Positions 36,589 to 46,041 are shown, counted from the first letter of the stretch. The stretch: 46,132 bases of DNA from an uncultured Prevotellaceae bacterium (GCA_902770635.1 CACXTX010000011.1:1-46132), one strand, 5' to 3'. Program-made: numbers and translations. The notes: generated from the sequence alone by a model not told the origin.

Positions 36589-36614
36589 GCTACGTAAAAC
36601 ATGAAGCATAAAAT

Positions 36615-36922
36615 ATGAAACAACTTTTACGAAACTGGCTTTTAGCGATAACTTTGCTATGTTTCACTACGGTATCGGCACAGGAAAAGACATTGGCATT
36701 TCCTGATGCTGAAGGCTTCGGGTGCTATACGACTGGGGGACGTGGAGGAAAAGTGTATCATGTCACCACACTGGAGGATGGCAAACAAGAGGGAACACTA
36801 CGATGGGCTAATGCACAGCAAGGGCCCAAGACGATTGTCTTCGATGTGTCAGGTACGATTTTCTTGAAGACGGATATACCAATCTGGAACTTTACGTGAA
36901 TGAAATCATAACGATCAAATAA
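36615..36922 (+). pseudogene. Pectate lyase (PL1) remnant with large internal deletion
   Basis: The frame from ATG 36615 has a signal peptide ([20 protein letters not shown]) and the N-terminus of a PL1 lyase ([40 protein letters not shown]), closely like the mature start of the intact lyase at 15292. It ends after 94 residues at 36899. In the next frame, 36869-36922 reads [17 protein letters not shown] and a stop, matching the C-terminal GWYTNLEVYLNSLVE of the intact enzyme. The middle, with all catalytic residues, is missing and the join is out of frame. The promoter may still drive the two genes downstream. The remnant peptide could be secreted but would not be a lyase. Confidence 0.82.
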
Positions 36923-36924
36923 AC

Positions 36925-38454
36925 ATGAATACGAGATATCTATCTAAAACATTAGCATTGGCTTTGTGTACCATCTGCAGTGTGAGTACTGTGGCACAAG
37001 TAATCAACTTCAGCATGGAAGCGGAAAAGACCAACAAGAATACTCCTGAAGGATGGAATGAGGTGCAACTTCCAAAAGATTTGCCTACCTTTACTGAAGC
37101 TAACACCTTCTACATTACCAGTTATGGTGCATCAACAGAATCTGCTGATAACACCAAGGCTATCCAAGATGCATTGAATGCTGCCAACAGTGCAGGCGGC
37201 GGGATGGTGGTAATACCATCTGGCGAGTGGCTGAGCAATACCATTCAGGTTGGTTCAAAGACTGTGCTACATCTTTGTGCCGGTGCTACTTTGAAATGGA
37301 TAGCATACGGGAATCGAAGCATTACAGAGGGAAATAACTTCATCATCAATAAAGGTACCCCCACGGACGTTGTGATAGAGGGCGAAGGTAACACCTCCAT
37401 CATTGACGGACAGGGTACCCCCTGGTGGGAACACTATAAAGACTCTGGCGTGAAACGAGGTGCCATCATTCGCTTTGGAAACGGCAACCGCTTTCTATTC
37501 CGCAATTTTCGTATGCAGAATGCTCCAGGCGCTAATCTGACCGTCGGTCAGTCAGGCAGGGGAGCCCATACTACTGTTCACGACATTGAAATCAAGAACC
37601 CGTCCTCAGAAGCAACCACACCGTCACACAACACCGACGGCATTCCCATTTGGACACAGTATGTCAATATCTACAACTGCACGATTGATACTGGTGACGA
37701 TAACGTCGTAACTGACGAGAATGCCCAATATGTCCATGTATGGAACTGTGATTTCAAGGCAGGTCACGGGGCTTCCTTCGGCAGCTATACAACTAATATG
37801 CACCACATCATTTACGAGAACCTAACCTTCGATGGAACAGGTTGCGGTTTCCGTCTGAAATCAAACAGAGATCGTAGCGGTGATGTACACGACATCATTT
37901 TCCGTAACTGCACCATGAACAACGTAGAGGCTCCTATCAGCATGACTGCCTGGTACGACAATACGCCAGACCTCACATCAGCCCCACTGCCAAAAATATC
38001 CACAACACCTGAGTTTCACAACATCTTGATTCAGAATGTGACGGCTAGTGGCTATATAGAGGGAAAGAACAGCAACGACAAAAAATATAATGGAATTCAA
38101 ATTGCGGGTCGTCCTGAAAGTTACGTATATGACGTCATCTTTGATAATGTTCAGATATCTCACAGAAATGGTGTCAGGTTATTCTTCTGCAAAGACATTA
38201 AGTTCATCAATGGATGCACATTCACCAGAACAAAAGACAATAAGACCGTAAAAGCTACTGACGAAGACCTGAGTGCTGTCATGGAGCATGAACACGAAGC
38301 TACCTATAGCTGGAACAAGACAACAGGAATCGGCTCTGTTTCCGCTTCCGAAAAAACATCGAACGCTCCATCATATACTCTGCAAGGCATCCAGATAACC
38401 CATCCGCAGAAAGGACTCTATATTCAGAACGGAAAGAAGGTCGTGATTAAGTGA
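36925..38454 (+). CDS. Secreted polygalacturonase, GH28 family
   Basis: A 509-residue protein with a signal peptide (MNTRYLSKTLALALCTICSV). GH28 catalytic motifs are complete: NTDGI (236-240), GDDN (257-260), GHG (280-282) and RLKSN (310-314), i.e. three Asp, the His and the Arg-x-Lys. Family members hydrolyse alpha-1,4-galacturonosyl bonds with inversion. It ends in a SYTLQGIQITHPQKGLYI tag. It starts two bases after the remnant lyase ends and is followed by the GH3 gene, so the three form one transcription unit. It is separate from, and only distantly like, the GH28 domain of the large fusion protein. Confidence 0.92.
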   Translation: MNTRYLSKTLALALCTICSVSTVAQVINFSMEAEKTNKNTPEGWNEVQLPKDLPTFTEANTFYITSYGASTESADNTKAIQDALNAANSAGGGMVVIPSGEWLSNTIQVGSKTVLHLCAGATLKWIAYGNRSITEGNNFIINKGTPTDVVIEGEGNTSIIDGQGTPWWEHYKDSGVKRGAIIRFGNGNRFLFRNFRMQNAPGANLTVGQSGRGAHTTVHDIEIKNPSSEATTPSHNTDGIPIWTQYVNIYNCTIDTGDDNVVTDENAQYVHVWNCDFKAGHGASFGSYTTNMHHIIYENLTFDGTGCGFRLKSNRDRSGDVHDIIFRNCTMNNVEAPISMTAWYDNTPDLTSAPLPKISTTPEFHNILIQNVTASGYIEGKNSNDKKYNGIQIAGRPESYVYDVIFDNVQISHRNGVRLFFCKDIKFINGCTFTRTKDNKTVKATDEDLSAVMEHEHEATYSWNKTTGIGSVSASEKTSNAPSYTLQGIQITHPQKGLYIQNGKKVVIK

Positions 38455-38533
38455 GAGAAATGAGAGTTTGACCTCATTTCCAAACGTGAACGAGCTCGAA
38501 CGAAGTTCAAAATCATTATCAAATAACAATAAT

Positions 38534-41122
38534 ATGAGAAAACTACTGACTGCTTTATTAGTAACGGTGGCAATAGGAGCAAACGCCCAGGTGCTCCCGT
38601 ATCAGAACCCACAGCTTTCTGCTGAACAACGAGCCGACGACCTGTTGGGACGACTGACATTGGATGAGAAAGTGAAGCTGATGATGGACACATCGCCAGC
38701 TATCCCACGACTAGGCATCCCACAGTTCCAATGGTGGAACGAGGCGCTGCACGGTATTGGACGCAATGGCTTTGCCACCGTATTCCCCATCACAATGGCA
38801 ATGGCTGCCTCGTGGGACGATGCCCTACTCCATCGTGTATTTACTGCCGTGAGTGACGAAGCCCGTGTAAAGGCACAACAAGCCAAACGTTCGGGTGATA
38901 TCAAGCGTTACCAAAGTCTGTCATTCTGGACGCCCAACATCAACATCTTCCGTGATCCACGATGGGGACGCGGACAAGAGACGTACGGCGAAGACCCCTA
39001 TCTGACAACGAAGATGGGACTGGCTGTGGTGCGTGGCTTACAGGGTGTAGGCTACAAAGGCGAAGACCTCGGTGTGAGCAAGTATCGCAAACTTCTGGCC
39101 TGTGCCAAGCACTTTGCCGTACATAGCGGACCAGAGTGGAACCGCCATACCTTCAATATAGAAAACCTGCCTGAACGCGATCTTTGGGAAACCTATCTGC
39201 CTGCCTTCAAGGCATTGGTGCAGGAGGGAAAGGTGGCTGAGGTGATGTGTGCCTATCAGCGTATTGACGGTCAGGCTTGCTGTGCCCAGACCCGCTATGA
39301 ACAGCAGATACTACGTGACGAATGGGGATTCGACGGACTCATCACCAGTGACTGCGGTGCTATCCGCGATTTCCTGCCCAAATGGCACGATGTAGCCAAA
39401 GATGGTGCAGAAGCCAGTGCCAAAGCCGTATTGGCAGGCACTGATGTGGAGTGTGGTTCGGAATACAAGAACCTGCCTGCTGCCGTGAAGCGGGGTGACA
39501 TCAAGGAGGCCGACTTAGACCGTAGCTTGCGCCGACTGCTGATTGCCCGCTTTGAGTTAGGCGACTTCGACAAGGACGAACTGAACGCCTGGACCAAGAT
39601 TCCTGAGAGCGTGGTTGCCAGCAAGGAGCATAAGATGCTGGCCTACGAGATGGCAAAGAAAGGCATTGTGCTGTTGAAGAATAACGGTGTCCTGCCCCTA
39701 AACCCAGACATCAGACGTCAGACATCAAGCATCGTGGTGATGGGTCCTAATGCCAATGACTCGGTGATGATGTGGGGCAACTACTCGGGCTACCCCACCC
39801 GAACCATCACGGCTTTAGAAGGCATCAGCCAAAAGGGAAAAGCAAGATACATCCAAGGCTGTGGACTTACTCGTAACGAGTCGTTCGAAAGCCGCTACGA
39901 CAAGGTGCAGAGTCCTCTGGGCTACAAAGGAATGCAGGCCATCTACTGGAACAATACGGAGATGAAAGGAAAGCCTGCGACAACTGTCAACATCAGCAAT
40001 CCTGTTAGACTGAGCAATGGAGGCAACACAGTATTTGCGCCAGGAGTAAATCTGGAGAACTTCTCAGCACGACTGGATGGTATCTTTAAACCTACTGAGG
40101 ACGAGACCCTCATCTTTGACATTAGTGCCGACGACAAGCTACGCCTTATCGTCAATGGTGACACACTGGTAGATATCTGGAAGGTGCGCCAACGCATTCA
40201 GGGAGAAAAAAAGGAGTTGGCAGTCAAGGCAGGAGAACACTATCGCATCCAGATAGACTATGTACAAGAGGCTGGCTATGGAGCCTTGAACTTTGACATC
40301 AAGAAGAAGATAAACCCAACCCAGCAGGAATTGCTGGCACAGATAGGCGACGCAAAAACCGTTATCTTCGTTGGTGGCATCTCACCCAGTCTGGAAGGCG
40401 AGGAGATGAAGGTCAGCGAACCAGGTTTCAAAGGTGGTGACCGCACCAGCATCGAACTGCCTCAGGCTCAGCGCGACGTTTTGTCCATGCTCCATCAGGC
40501 TGGCAAGAAAGTCATCTTCGTCAACTGCTCCGGAAGTGCCATTGCACTGACCCCGGAACTGGAGTCATGTGATGCTATCCTACAATGGTGGTATGCCGGA
40601 GAAGCCGGTGGTAATGCACTGGCAGACGTACTATTTGGCGACTACAACCCCAGTGGGAAACTGCCTATCACCTTCTATAAGAGCACGGACGAGTTGCCTG
40701 ACTTCCTGGACTATACGATGAAAAACCGAACCTATCGCTACTATACGGGTGAGCCATTGTTCCCCTTCGGCTATGGTCTGAGCTATACGACTTTTGACAT
40801 CAGCAAACCAGTCTATAAGAATAATAAGGTACGCGTAACAGTAAAGAACACTGGCAACCAGAAGGGAATGGAGACCGTTCAGGTCTATATGCGCCGACTG
40901 GCTGACAAGGAAGGTCCGCAGAAAACGCTGAAAGCATACAAGCAAGTAGAGCTGGAAGTGGGTGAAAGCAAGACCATAGACATCGATTTCCCCCGTCAGA
41001 GCTTTGAGGGATGGGATGCAGAGACCAACACCATGCGCGTCGTACCAGGCAACTACGAACTGATGGTTGGTTCGTCAAGTGCAGACAAAGATTTGAAAAA
41101 GGCTCAGGTAATGATCAAGTAA
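38534..41122 (+). CDS. Secreted GH3 glycosidase with PA14-like insert
   Basis: An 862-residue GH3 enzyme. Start ATG 38534 (MRKLLTALLVTVAIGANAQ, signal peptide); upstream in-frame codons derive from a TTTGACCTC-containing tract. The (beta/alpha)8 domain has QWWNEALHGIGRNG, AKHFAVHSGPEWNRH and the nucleophile D273 in ITSDCGAI. A PA14-like domain (about 505-600, ISADDKLRLIVNGD) is inserted in the second domain, and a fibronectin-III-like domain (VTVKNTGNQKGMETVQVYM) ends the protein. WWNEALHG suggests the beta-xylosidase/arabinosidase branch; a role on xylose or arabinose side chains of pectin is inference. Confidence 0.9.
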   Translation: MRKLLTALLVTVAIGANAQVLPYQNPQLSAEQRADDLLGRLTLDEKVKLMMDTSPAIPRLGIPQFQWWNEALHGIGRNGFATVFPITMAMAASWDDALLHRVFTAVSDEARVKAQQAKRSGDIKRYQSLSFWTPNINIFRDPRWGRGQETYGEDPYLTTKMGLAVVRGLQGVGYKGEDLGVSKYRKLLACAKHFAVHSGPEWNRHTFNIENLPERDLWETYLPAFKALVQEGKVAEVMCAYQRIDGQACCAQTRYEQQILRDEWGFDGLITSDCGAIRDFLPKWHDVAKDGAEASAKAVLAGTDVECGSEYKNLPAAVKRGDIKEADLDRSLRRLLIARFELGDFDKDELNAWTKIPESVVASKEHKMLAYEMAKKGIVLLKNNGVLPLNPDIRRQTSSIVVMGPNANDSVMMWGNYSGYPTRTITALEGISQKGKARYIQGCGLTRNESFESRYDKVQSPLGYKGMQAIYWNNTEMKGKPATTVNISNPVRLSNGGNTVFAPGVNLENFSARLDGIFKPTEDETLIFDISADDKLRLIVNGDTLVDIWKVRQRIQGEKKELAVKAGEHYRIQIDYVQEAGYGALNFDIKKKINPTQQELLAQIGDAKTVIFVGGISPSLEGEEMKVSEPGFKGGDRTSIELPQAQRDVLSMLHQAGKKVIFVNCSGSAIALTPELESCDAILQWWYAGEAGGNALADVLFGDYNPSGKLPITFYKSTDELPDFLDYTMKNRTYRYYTGEPLFPFGYGLSYTTFDISKPVYKNNKVRVTVKNTGNQKGMETVQVYMRRLADKEGPQKTLKAYKQVELEVGESKTIDIDFPRQSFEGWDAETNTMRVVPGNYELMVGSSSADKDLKKAQVMIK

Positions 41123-41137
41123 ATTCTGTGAGTCTGG

Positions 41138-42061
41138 TCAAAGATTACTAATGAGCCACACTAGATAGGCCAGATATAAAACAAGAAGTAGTCCGCCCTC
41201 CCAGCGCTCCACGGTATAACGAGTGCGAGAGAACAGCCAGACCAGAATGACGGATAAGAGCATCACTGCCATGTCTATGGTGGTGATGCCTTCTATTTCC
41301 AGAGGACTGATGGTTGCGGTCAGTCCGAGAATCAGCAGGATGTTAAAGACATTTGAACCAATGACATTGCCTATGGCGATGGCTGACTGTCCCTTACGGG
41401 CTGCTACTACACTGGTGGCCAGTTCTGGCAGCGACGTGCCACCAGCTACAACCGTCAGGCCAACAACGCCCTCGCTGATGCCTAGTGTTAAAGCTACATT
41501 GGAAGCAGAGTCGACAAACAGGTTGCTGCCAACCACCAGTCCTGCCAATCCGAAAACGAGATAAAGAAGGTTCTTCCAAACGGGCGACGACTCTTTGACA
41601 GCCTCACTACTGCCCTTCTTAGCCTGCATCAGCGTGTAAGTCATAAAGAATGCAAAGCCCAACAGCAGGAGGATGCCATCCAGACGACTCATAAAATGGT
41701 CGAAGGCAATCATAATGAGCAGAACAGATGCCAAGACGGAGAAAGGGATGTCCTTCTTCACCGTAGAAGGACTGATAATCATAGGAGCTACCAGTGCAGC
41801 AGTTCCTACGATTAGCATGGCATTCATCGTATTTGATCCTACCACATTACCCACAGCCATATCGGGCGTATCATTCAAAGCCGACACCAGACTGACAAAC
41901 AGCTCAGGTGCCGAGGTACCGGCAGCCACGATGGTCAAGCCAATGATAATTTCAGGGACATTCATTCTTCTGGCCAAAGCCGAAGCCCCTTCCGTTAGCT
42001 TGTCGGCACCATATAATACCAAAGCTACACCCAACACGATAAACAGGATATCAAATATCAT
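41138..42061 (-). CDS. Calcium/sodium antiporter, CaCA family (YrbG-like)
   Basis: A 307-residue inner-membrane protein starting [20 protein letters not shown], with about ten transmembrane helices. Both alpha-repeats of the family are present: AGTSAPELFVSLVSALNDTP with GNVVGSN, and AGGTSLPELATSVVAA with GNVIGSNVFN. These Glu and Asn residues bind the transported ions. It probably exports Ca2+ in exchange for Na+ or H+. The start overlaps the end of the S4-protein gene by 11 bases, so they are co-transcribed. Calcium handling next to Ca2+-dependent pectate lyases may be chance. It converges on the GH3 gene with only 15 bp between stops. Confidence 0.88.
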   Translation of the reverse strand: MIFDILFIVLGVALVLYGADKLTEGASALARRMNVPEIIIGLTIVAAGTSAPELFVSLVSALNDTPDMAVGNVVGSNTMNAMLIVGTAALVAPMIISPSTVKKDIPFSVLASVLLIMIAFDHFMSRLDGILLLLGFAFFMTYTLMQAKKGSSEAVKESSPVWKNLLYLVFGLAGLVVGSNLFVDSASNVALTLGISEGVVGLTVVAGGTSLPELATSVVAARKGQSAIAIGNVIGSNVFNILLILGLTATISPLEIEGITTIDMAVMLLSVILVWLFSRTRYTVERWEGGLLLVLYLAYLVWLISNL

Positions 42062-42485
42062 CTTCGTCAAAATCAAAGTCAAAATCACCATAGCCTTCGA
42101 GTGCAGGACCAACAAACTCGTCCAACGCACGACGGTCTTTCTTCGTAGGACGACCGGTACCACGCTGTCGGTCTATGAAGCCACTGATACGGTTCATCTC
42201 CAACAATTCATACTGGTCGGGAGTTGTCACGTTCTCGTAGATTTCCGGTAAGAGCTTCGCCCCCACCCTTTGCTCTATGGTTTTCAGTATCTTAAAAGAA
42301 TAGGTCACGGGAGGTTTGCGCACGCTAATCACCTCGCCTACTTTCACCATGCGGCTAGGCTTCACATTCATGCCTTGAATCGTCACACGACCATTCTTAA
42401 TGGCATCAGCAGCAATGGAACGCGTTTTGAAGATGCGTGCTGCCCATAGCCACTTATCTACTCTTGCTTCGTTTGTTTCTGCCAT
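42051..42485 (-). CDS. S4-domain RNA-binding protein, Hsp15-like
   Basis: A 144-residue protein with an N-terminal S4 domain ([31 protein letters not shown], then [12 protein letters not shown]). Hsp15 (HslR) of the same family binds 50S subunits that carry a stalled nascent chain; that role is inferred from the family. The C-terminal tail is acidic ([13 protein letters not shown]) where E. coli Hsp15 has a basic tail, a visible difference. Its 5' end overlaps the pth gene by 28 bases, matching a common Bacteroidales order. Confidence 0.85.
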   Translation of the reverse strand: MAETNEARVDKWLWAARIFKTRSIAADAIKNGRVTIQGMNVKPSRMVKVGEVISVRKPPVTYSFKILKTIEQRVGAKLLPEIYENVTTPDQYELLEMNRISGFIDRQRGTGRPTKKDRRALDEFVGPALEGYGDFDFDFDEDDI

Positions 42486-43060
42486 ACAGGTGTCTTTCCC
42501 AACTTATTATACTGGTTCATCGTAACATCGATGCCTGCCAACACAAAACTCTTGACAATATCAACGGCGACGTCAATACTGGGCTGCAAGTGCTCACGCT
42601 CCTCTGACGAGAAACGGCCCAACACGTGATCAATCTGCATACCTATAGGATAATCATTACCAATACCCATACGCAGACGGGCATAGTTCTGTCCGATAAG
42701 TTGCTGAATATGCCCCAAGCCATTGTGACCTCCGTTACTGCCATTGCCTTTCAGACGAAAAGCGCCCAAGGGGAGTGCCACATCGTCGCTGACAACCAAC
42801 AGCCTACTCTGATCTATATTTTCCTGGTTCAGCCAATATCGTACAGCATTACCACTGAGGTTCATAAAGGTGGTGGGTTTCAATAAATACACCTTCCGAC
42901 CCTTCAAACTTGTTTCGGCCAAAAAACCATAGCGCTTATCAGCAAAAACGATATTGGACGCCTTAGCAAAAGCGTCCAATACCATAAATCCAGTGTTGTG
43001 GCGGGTTTCGGCGTACTCATCGCCAGGATTGCCCAAACCAACAATCAGATACTTGTCCAT
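42458..43060 (-). CDS. pth: Peptidyl-tRNA hydrolase
   Basis: A 200-residue Pth that frees tRNA from prematurely released peptidyl-tRNA. The family signature [21 protein letters not shown] has N11 and catalytic H21; [20 protein letters not shown] and GGHNGLGHI follow with the conserved Asp and His. Length is normal. Downstream of rplY and overlapping the S4 gene, it belongs to a translation-related operon. Confidence 0.95.
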   Translation of the reverse strand: MDKYLIVGLGNPGDEYAETRHNTGFMVLDAFAKASNIVFADKRYGFLAETSLKGRKVYLLKPTTFMNLSGNAVRYWLNQENIDQSRLLVVSDDVALPLGAFRLKGNGSNGGHNGLGHIQQLIGQNYARLRMGIGNDYPIGMQIDHVLGRFSSEEREHLQPSIDVAVDIVKSFVLAGIDVTMNQYNKLGKTPVWQKQTKQE

Positions 43061-43080
43061 TCCTTTAAGGTAACAGGTAA

Positions 43081-43157
43081 AAGTGATAAGTGATCAATTT
43101 GCTGCCGCCATTTCTGTCCGGAAGGAAATTTTTCACTTTTCACTATTCACTTTTCAC
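43081..43157. repeat. Heptad micro-repeats between pth and rplY
   Basis: AAGTGAT twice at 43081-43094, and TTTTCAC, TTTTCAC, TATTCAC, TTTTCAC at 43130-43157, which ends exactly where the rplY stop codon (reverse strand) begins. Confidence 0.8.
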
Positions 43158-43757
43158 TTATTCAGCAGCGGCCTCAGCAGCAGCAGAACGAGAAGCACGA
43201 GTAGCCTTAACGGAGCATACGATAACCTCCTTAGGAGTAGCAATCTCCAGACCCTCGAAGCTCAGTGAGCCAACCTTGATGGCCTTACCCAACTGCAACT
43301 CAGTAACGTCGATGTCCAACTTCTCAGGAATCTGCTTGTAGGGAGCGGTAACGTTGATCTTACGGATAGAAAGACTCAGACGACCACCATCGCGAACACC
43401 CTGAGCGTGACCAGTGAGGTTCACGGGAATACCAACAGTAATGGGCTTGGTCTCGTTGATCTCGAAGAAGTCAGCGTGCAGCAGGGCATCACTTGTGGGA
43501 TGGAACTGGAGTTCCTTGATGATAGCCTTGTGCTCTGTACCATCGATGTTCAGGTTTACAACATATACATGAGGTGTATAAACAGCCTTGCGGAGCTCAG
43601 CCATAGAAGCTGTGAAAGCAAATGCCTCGGGCAGACCATTCTCACCCTTCTTCTCACCATACAAATTACAGGGAACCATTCCCTCCTTACGAAGCTGCTT
43701 TGAGGCTTTCTTGCCTACGTCGGTGCGCTTCTGACCACTTACGTTAATCTCTTTCAT
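43158..43757 (-). CDS. rplY: Ribosomal protein L25 (CTC type)
   Basis: A 199-residue long-form L25. Start ATG 43757 (MKEINVSGQKRTDVGKKASK); a longer frame reaches into the promoter. The N-terminal 5S rRNA-binding domain has RKEGMVPCNLYG, and HADFFEI and the TL5/CTC-type C-terminal domain (PVNLTGHAQGVRDGG; ITAPYKQIP-like stretch) follow. The tail is Ala/Glu/Arg-rich (RASRSAAAEAAAE), with heptad repeats immediately after the stop. It heads the rplY-pth-S4-antiporter operon. Confidence 0.95.
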   Translation of the reverse strand: MKEINVSGQKRTDVGKKASKQLRKEGMVPCNLYGEKKGENGLPEAFAFTASMAELRKAVYTPHVYVVNLNIDGTEHKAIIKELQFHPTSDALLHADFFEINETKPITVGIPVNLTGHAQGVRDGGRLSLSIRKINVTAPYKQIPEKLDIDVTELQLGKAIKVGSLSFEGLEIATPKEVIVCSVKATRASRSAAAEAAAE

Positions 43758-43829
43758 AATTAATAAATGTGTTACTCTAAAATTAAGTATTTTGCTTAAT
43801 TCACCATCACACGATGCGAAAAGCGGGTG

Positions 43830-43837
43830 CAAAGGTA
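43830..43837 (-). promoter_or_regulatory. -7 box of the rplY operon
   Basis: Reverse strand reads TACCTTTG, matching TAnnTTTG, 73 bp before ATG 43757. The -33 region lies in the heptad tract at 43849-43881 and lacks a clear TTTG. Confidence 0.5.
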
Positions 43838-43848
43838 CGAATTTTAAA

Positions 43849-43881
43849 TGAGAAATGAGTAATGAGAAAGGAGAAATGGCT
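43849..43881. repeat. AAATGAG heptad tract upstream of rplY
   Basis: AAATGAG, AAATGAG, TAATGAG, AAAGGAG, AAATGG: five consecutive 7-bp units of the same kind as at the trpB end. Confidence 0.8.
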
Positions 43882-43946
43882 TGAGCAACAGACTATTTAA
43901 CATTTTTTTACAACTCAGTTATACTCCCTTTGCCAAAACTATTTAT

Positions 43947-44924
43947 TCACCACATCATCATGCGGAGAGTTTCTTCAGCATGCTCTCGCATACGCTTTGT
44001 ATTGCTGTTATATTCCTTGTCCTTGGTGGCTTCGAGGAACCGTGTCAGATATTCGCGTGCCTTGTCCAGTTGGCGCAACTGCATATAACATAGTCCCATC
44101 TGGTAAGTCAGTAAACTGACGTCCTTTTCCTCCGCATAGCGCATACAGTCCCCTAACTCCTGAAGACGGAAATCGGGCTCGCCCTTCATGCGGAACGATT
44201 CTGCCAGTTCCTGATGCAGACGAAACAAGGTCTTGCGGTCAGGAATCATCAACTTCTTAGCTTCGTCCAGATAGCTCAATGCCTCGGCACCTAAACCTAT
44301 CTTGTTGGCGGCAATGCCTAACATGAAGAGGCAATAGCCGTGGGTGTCGTTATGTCGGGCAGTGGCTCGGCTTAGGTATTCGTAGGCATCACCATACCGG
44401 GCTGTATTCATGTATATCAAGCCTTTGGTATAGAGCACCTTGAAACAGGAATCGCCCAACGCCTCAAGATGAGCCAATTCGCGTAGTGCCAGGTCGTAGT
44501 TGCCCACCAGATAATAAGCATCTGCCAGCTGACGATTGACCAAGATGTGGGTGGCATCTTGTTGCTTGTATCGCTCACAAATCTCAATGACAAGCCCTGG
44601 GTTTACGTGTTCCTTGTCAGCATTGTTCAGGCGATAGGTAAGGTCGGGAATGATGTCAGCCATAGGATTGCGCTTCACCACCCGCTTGCCCCAATAGATG
44701 AGCGAATCTGTCTGTCCCATCTGACAGAAACAGTCGTAGCGCAGACGCATATCATCAAGAGAAAGAATGTCCTCGCCAATATTTCTGAGCAGGTCGATGC
44801 TTTGCTGATAGTATCCTCGCTCAAAGAGTTGCTTTGCCTGTATGCGAAGACTGTCTGTTGGAGTTGCCGATAAAATGAGGAACGAGAAGTGCGAAAAGAG
44901 AAATGTCATCAGTATCTTTTTCAT
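43947..44924 (-). CDS. Secreted TPR-repeat protein
   Basis: A 325-residue protein with a signal peptide and about six tetratricopeptide-like repeats (AKQLFERGYYQQSIDLLRNI; RQLADAYYLVGNYDLALREL; KGLIYMNTARYGDAYEYLSR; YQMGLCYMQLRQLDKAREYL). TPRs mediate protein contacts; no partner can be named. The hydrophobic core of its signal peptide (TFLFSHFSFLIL) is encoded by an AAATGAG-type heptad tract read in reverse, an odd origin for a signal peptide. It lies 28 bp after the shortened TlpA-like gene; the likely original end of that gene overlaps its ATG. Confidence 0.75.
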   Translation of the reverse strand: MKKILMTFLFSHFSFLILSATPTDSLRIQAKQLFERGYYQQSIDLLRNIGEDILSLDDMRLRYDCFCQMGQTDSLIYWGKRVVKRNPMADIIPDLTYRLNNADKEHVNPGLVIEICERYKQQDATHILVNRQLADAYYLVGNYDLALRELAHLEALGDSCFKVLYTKGLIYMNTARYGDAYEYLSRATARHNDTHGYCLFMLGIAANKIGLGAEALSYLDEAKKLMIPDRKTLFRLHQELAESFRMKGEPDFRLQELGDCMRYAEEKDVSLLTYQMGLCYMQLRQLDKAREYLTRFLEATKDKEYNSNTKRMREHAEETLRMMMW

Positions 44925-44952
44925 TGTTTCCCCTCCTTCTTTAATAGTTCTT

Positions 44953-46041
44953 TCATGCTGAGCGATCTACCAGGTAGTTGTGTGGAATGGCTCGGATGTC
45001 AAGGCGTTTCACCTCAGGCAGCATCTTGCCTGTCTTGTCGTTGAAGGCCCGCAGGTTTTTTATTTCGTAAGGATGCGCGTCTTTCGGGTGACTGCGCAGG
45101 TCGAGTTCCTTGACCTTTGACCACCATTGCTTCGATGTCTTGTCCATTGACACCAGCACCACCGCCAAGTCCTCAGGAAACATTTGTGCCGCCATCTTGA
45201 TGTTGGGCATCTGTTGCAGACAAGGCTCGCACCATGAAGCCCAGAAATCGACATAGAGATATTGTCCGCGATAATCATTCAGATGGAGCACATTCATATA
45301 GTCGCCCACCTTCAGAGGTTCATCGAAGAAGCGACGGCTATAGCGTTTCCAAAACAGGCTGTTGATGGAAAAACTCTCAGCAGACATGTAGTTACGCCCC
45401 AACACGCTGTCATTGACAAAAGCCTGAATGGGAGGATAGTCGCGGAAGCGATTCAATACCGAGTGCATCATCTGGTCAACCTCCTTCTCCGTATAACCAT
45501 ACATGGAAGGATTCAGCCTATGCGAGCCATAGACTCTGGACGCAGCACCCAACACACCATAAGGGCTCTTGCCTGTATTGGCATAGTGTAGCGCCAAGCG
45601 CTCCTTAGCCACATCCAGTTCATGACGAATCTTACCCAACGAGTCTGCTTCCTGTTCCGTGATGCCATAGCGTTGCATCTGGCGGTAAACCTTGCGATTC
45701 AGTTCGCTGATGCTGTCCATCTGCTCGCCCACATGTATCTTCATCTGGTCCCCATTCTTCACAACGGCAGGTACGATACCAGGTCCGCGACGACTGAACA
45801 TCAGGTTAACATTATATTCGTAGGGCACCGTTCCATACAGCGTTCCCTGACGGTGCACCGAGTCAATGCTGATGCTGTCGTGCAACTGCATTTCACGCTC
45901 TATTTGCGAATAAAGATACACCTGTTGTGGCTGACTGGCTATGGCTGAGTCAACTGAAAGCGTGATGCTGAAGCGTTCTTGCGCTAAAGCAGAGATTAGC
46001 GACAACGTGCTGATAAGTAATACGGTGAATATATTTTTCAT
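44953..46041 (-). CDS. TlpA-like thioredoxin-fold protein with shortened C-terminus
   Basis: A 362-residue exported protein (signal peptide MKNIFTVLLISTLSLISALA). The N-terminal 240 residues are of unknown fold. The C-terminal thioredoxin domain has WASWCEPC (C271, C274) and the cis-Pro stretch AIPHNYLVD. Such proteins reduce or exchange disulfides in the periplasm. It ends abruptly after LVDRSA, where relatives continue with a strand and helix of about 20-25 residues. In another frame, the bases just after read SMKELLKKEGKQ and a stop that overlaps the TPR-gene ATG, a plausible lost tail. A small out-of-frame deletion is the simplest explanation. Its ATG overlaps the stop of the upstream partial gene by four bases. 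Confidence 0.8.
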   Translation of the reverse strand: MKNIFTVLLISTLSLISALAQERFSITLSVDSAIASQPQQVYLYSQIEREMQLHDSISIDSVHRQGTLYGTVPYEYNVNLMFSRRGPGIVPAVVKNGDQMKIHVGEQMDSISELNRKVYRQMQRYGITEQEADSLGKIRHELDVAKERLALHYANTGKSPYGVLGAASRVYGSHRLNPSMYGYTEKEVDQMMHSVLNRFRDYPPIQAFVNDSVLGRNYMSAESFSINSLFWKRYSRRFFDEPLKVGDYMNVLHLNDYRGQYLYVDFWASWCEPCLQQMPNIKMAAQMFPEDLAVVLVSMDKTSKQWWSKVKELDLRSHPKDAHPYEIKNLRAFNDKTGKMLPEVKRLDIRAIPHNYLVDRSA

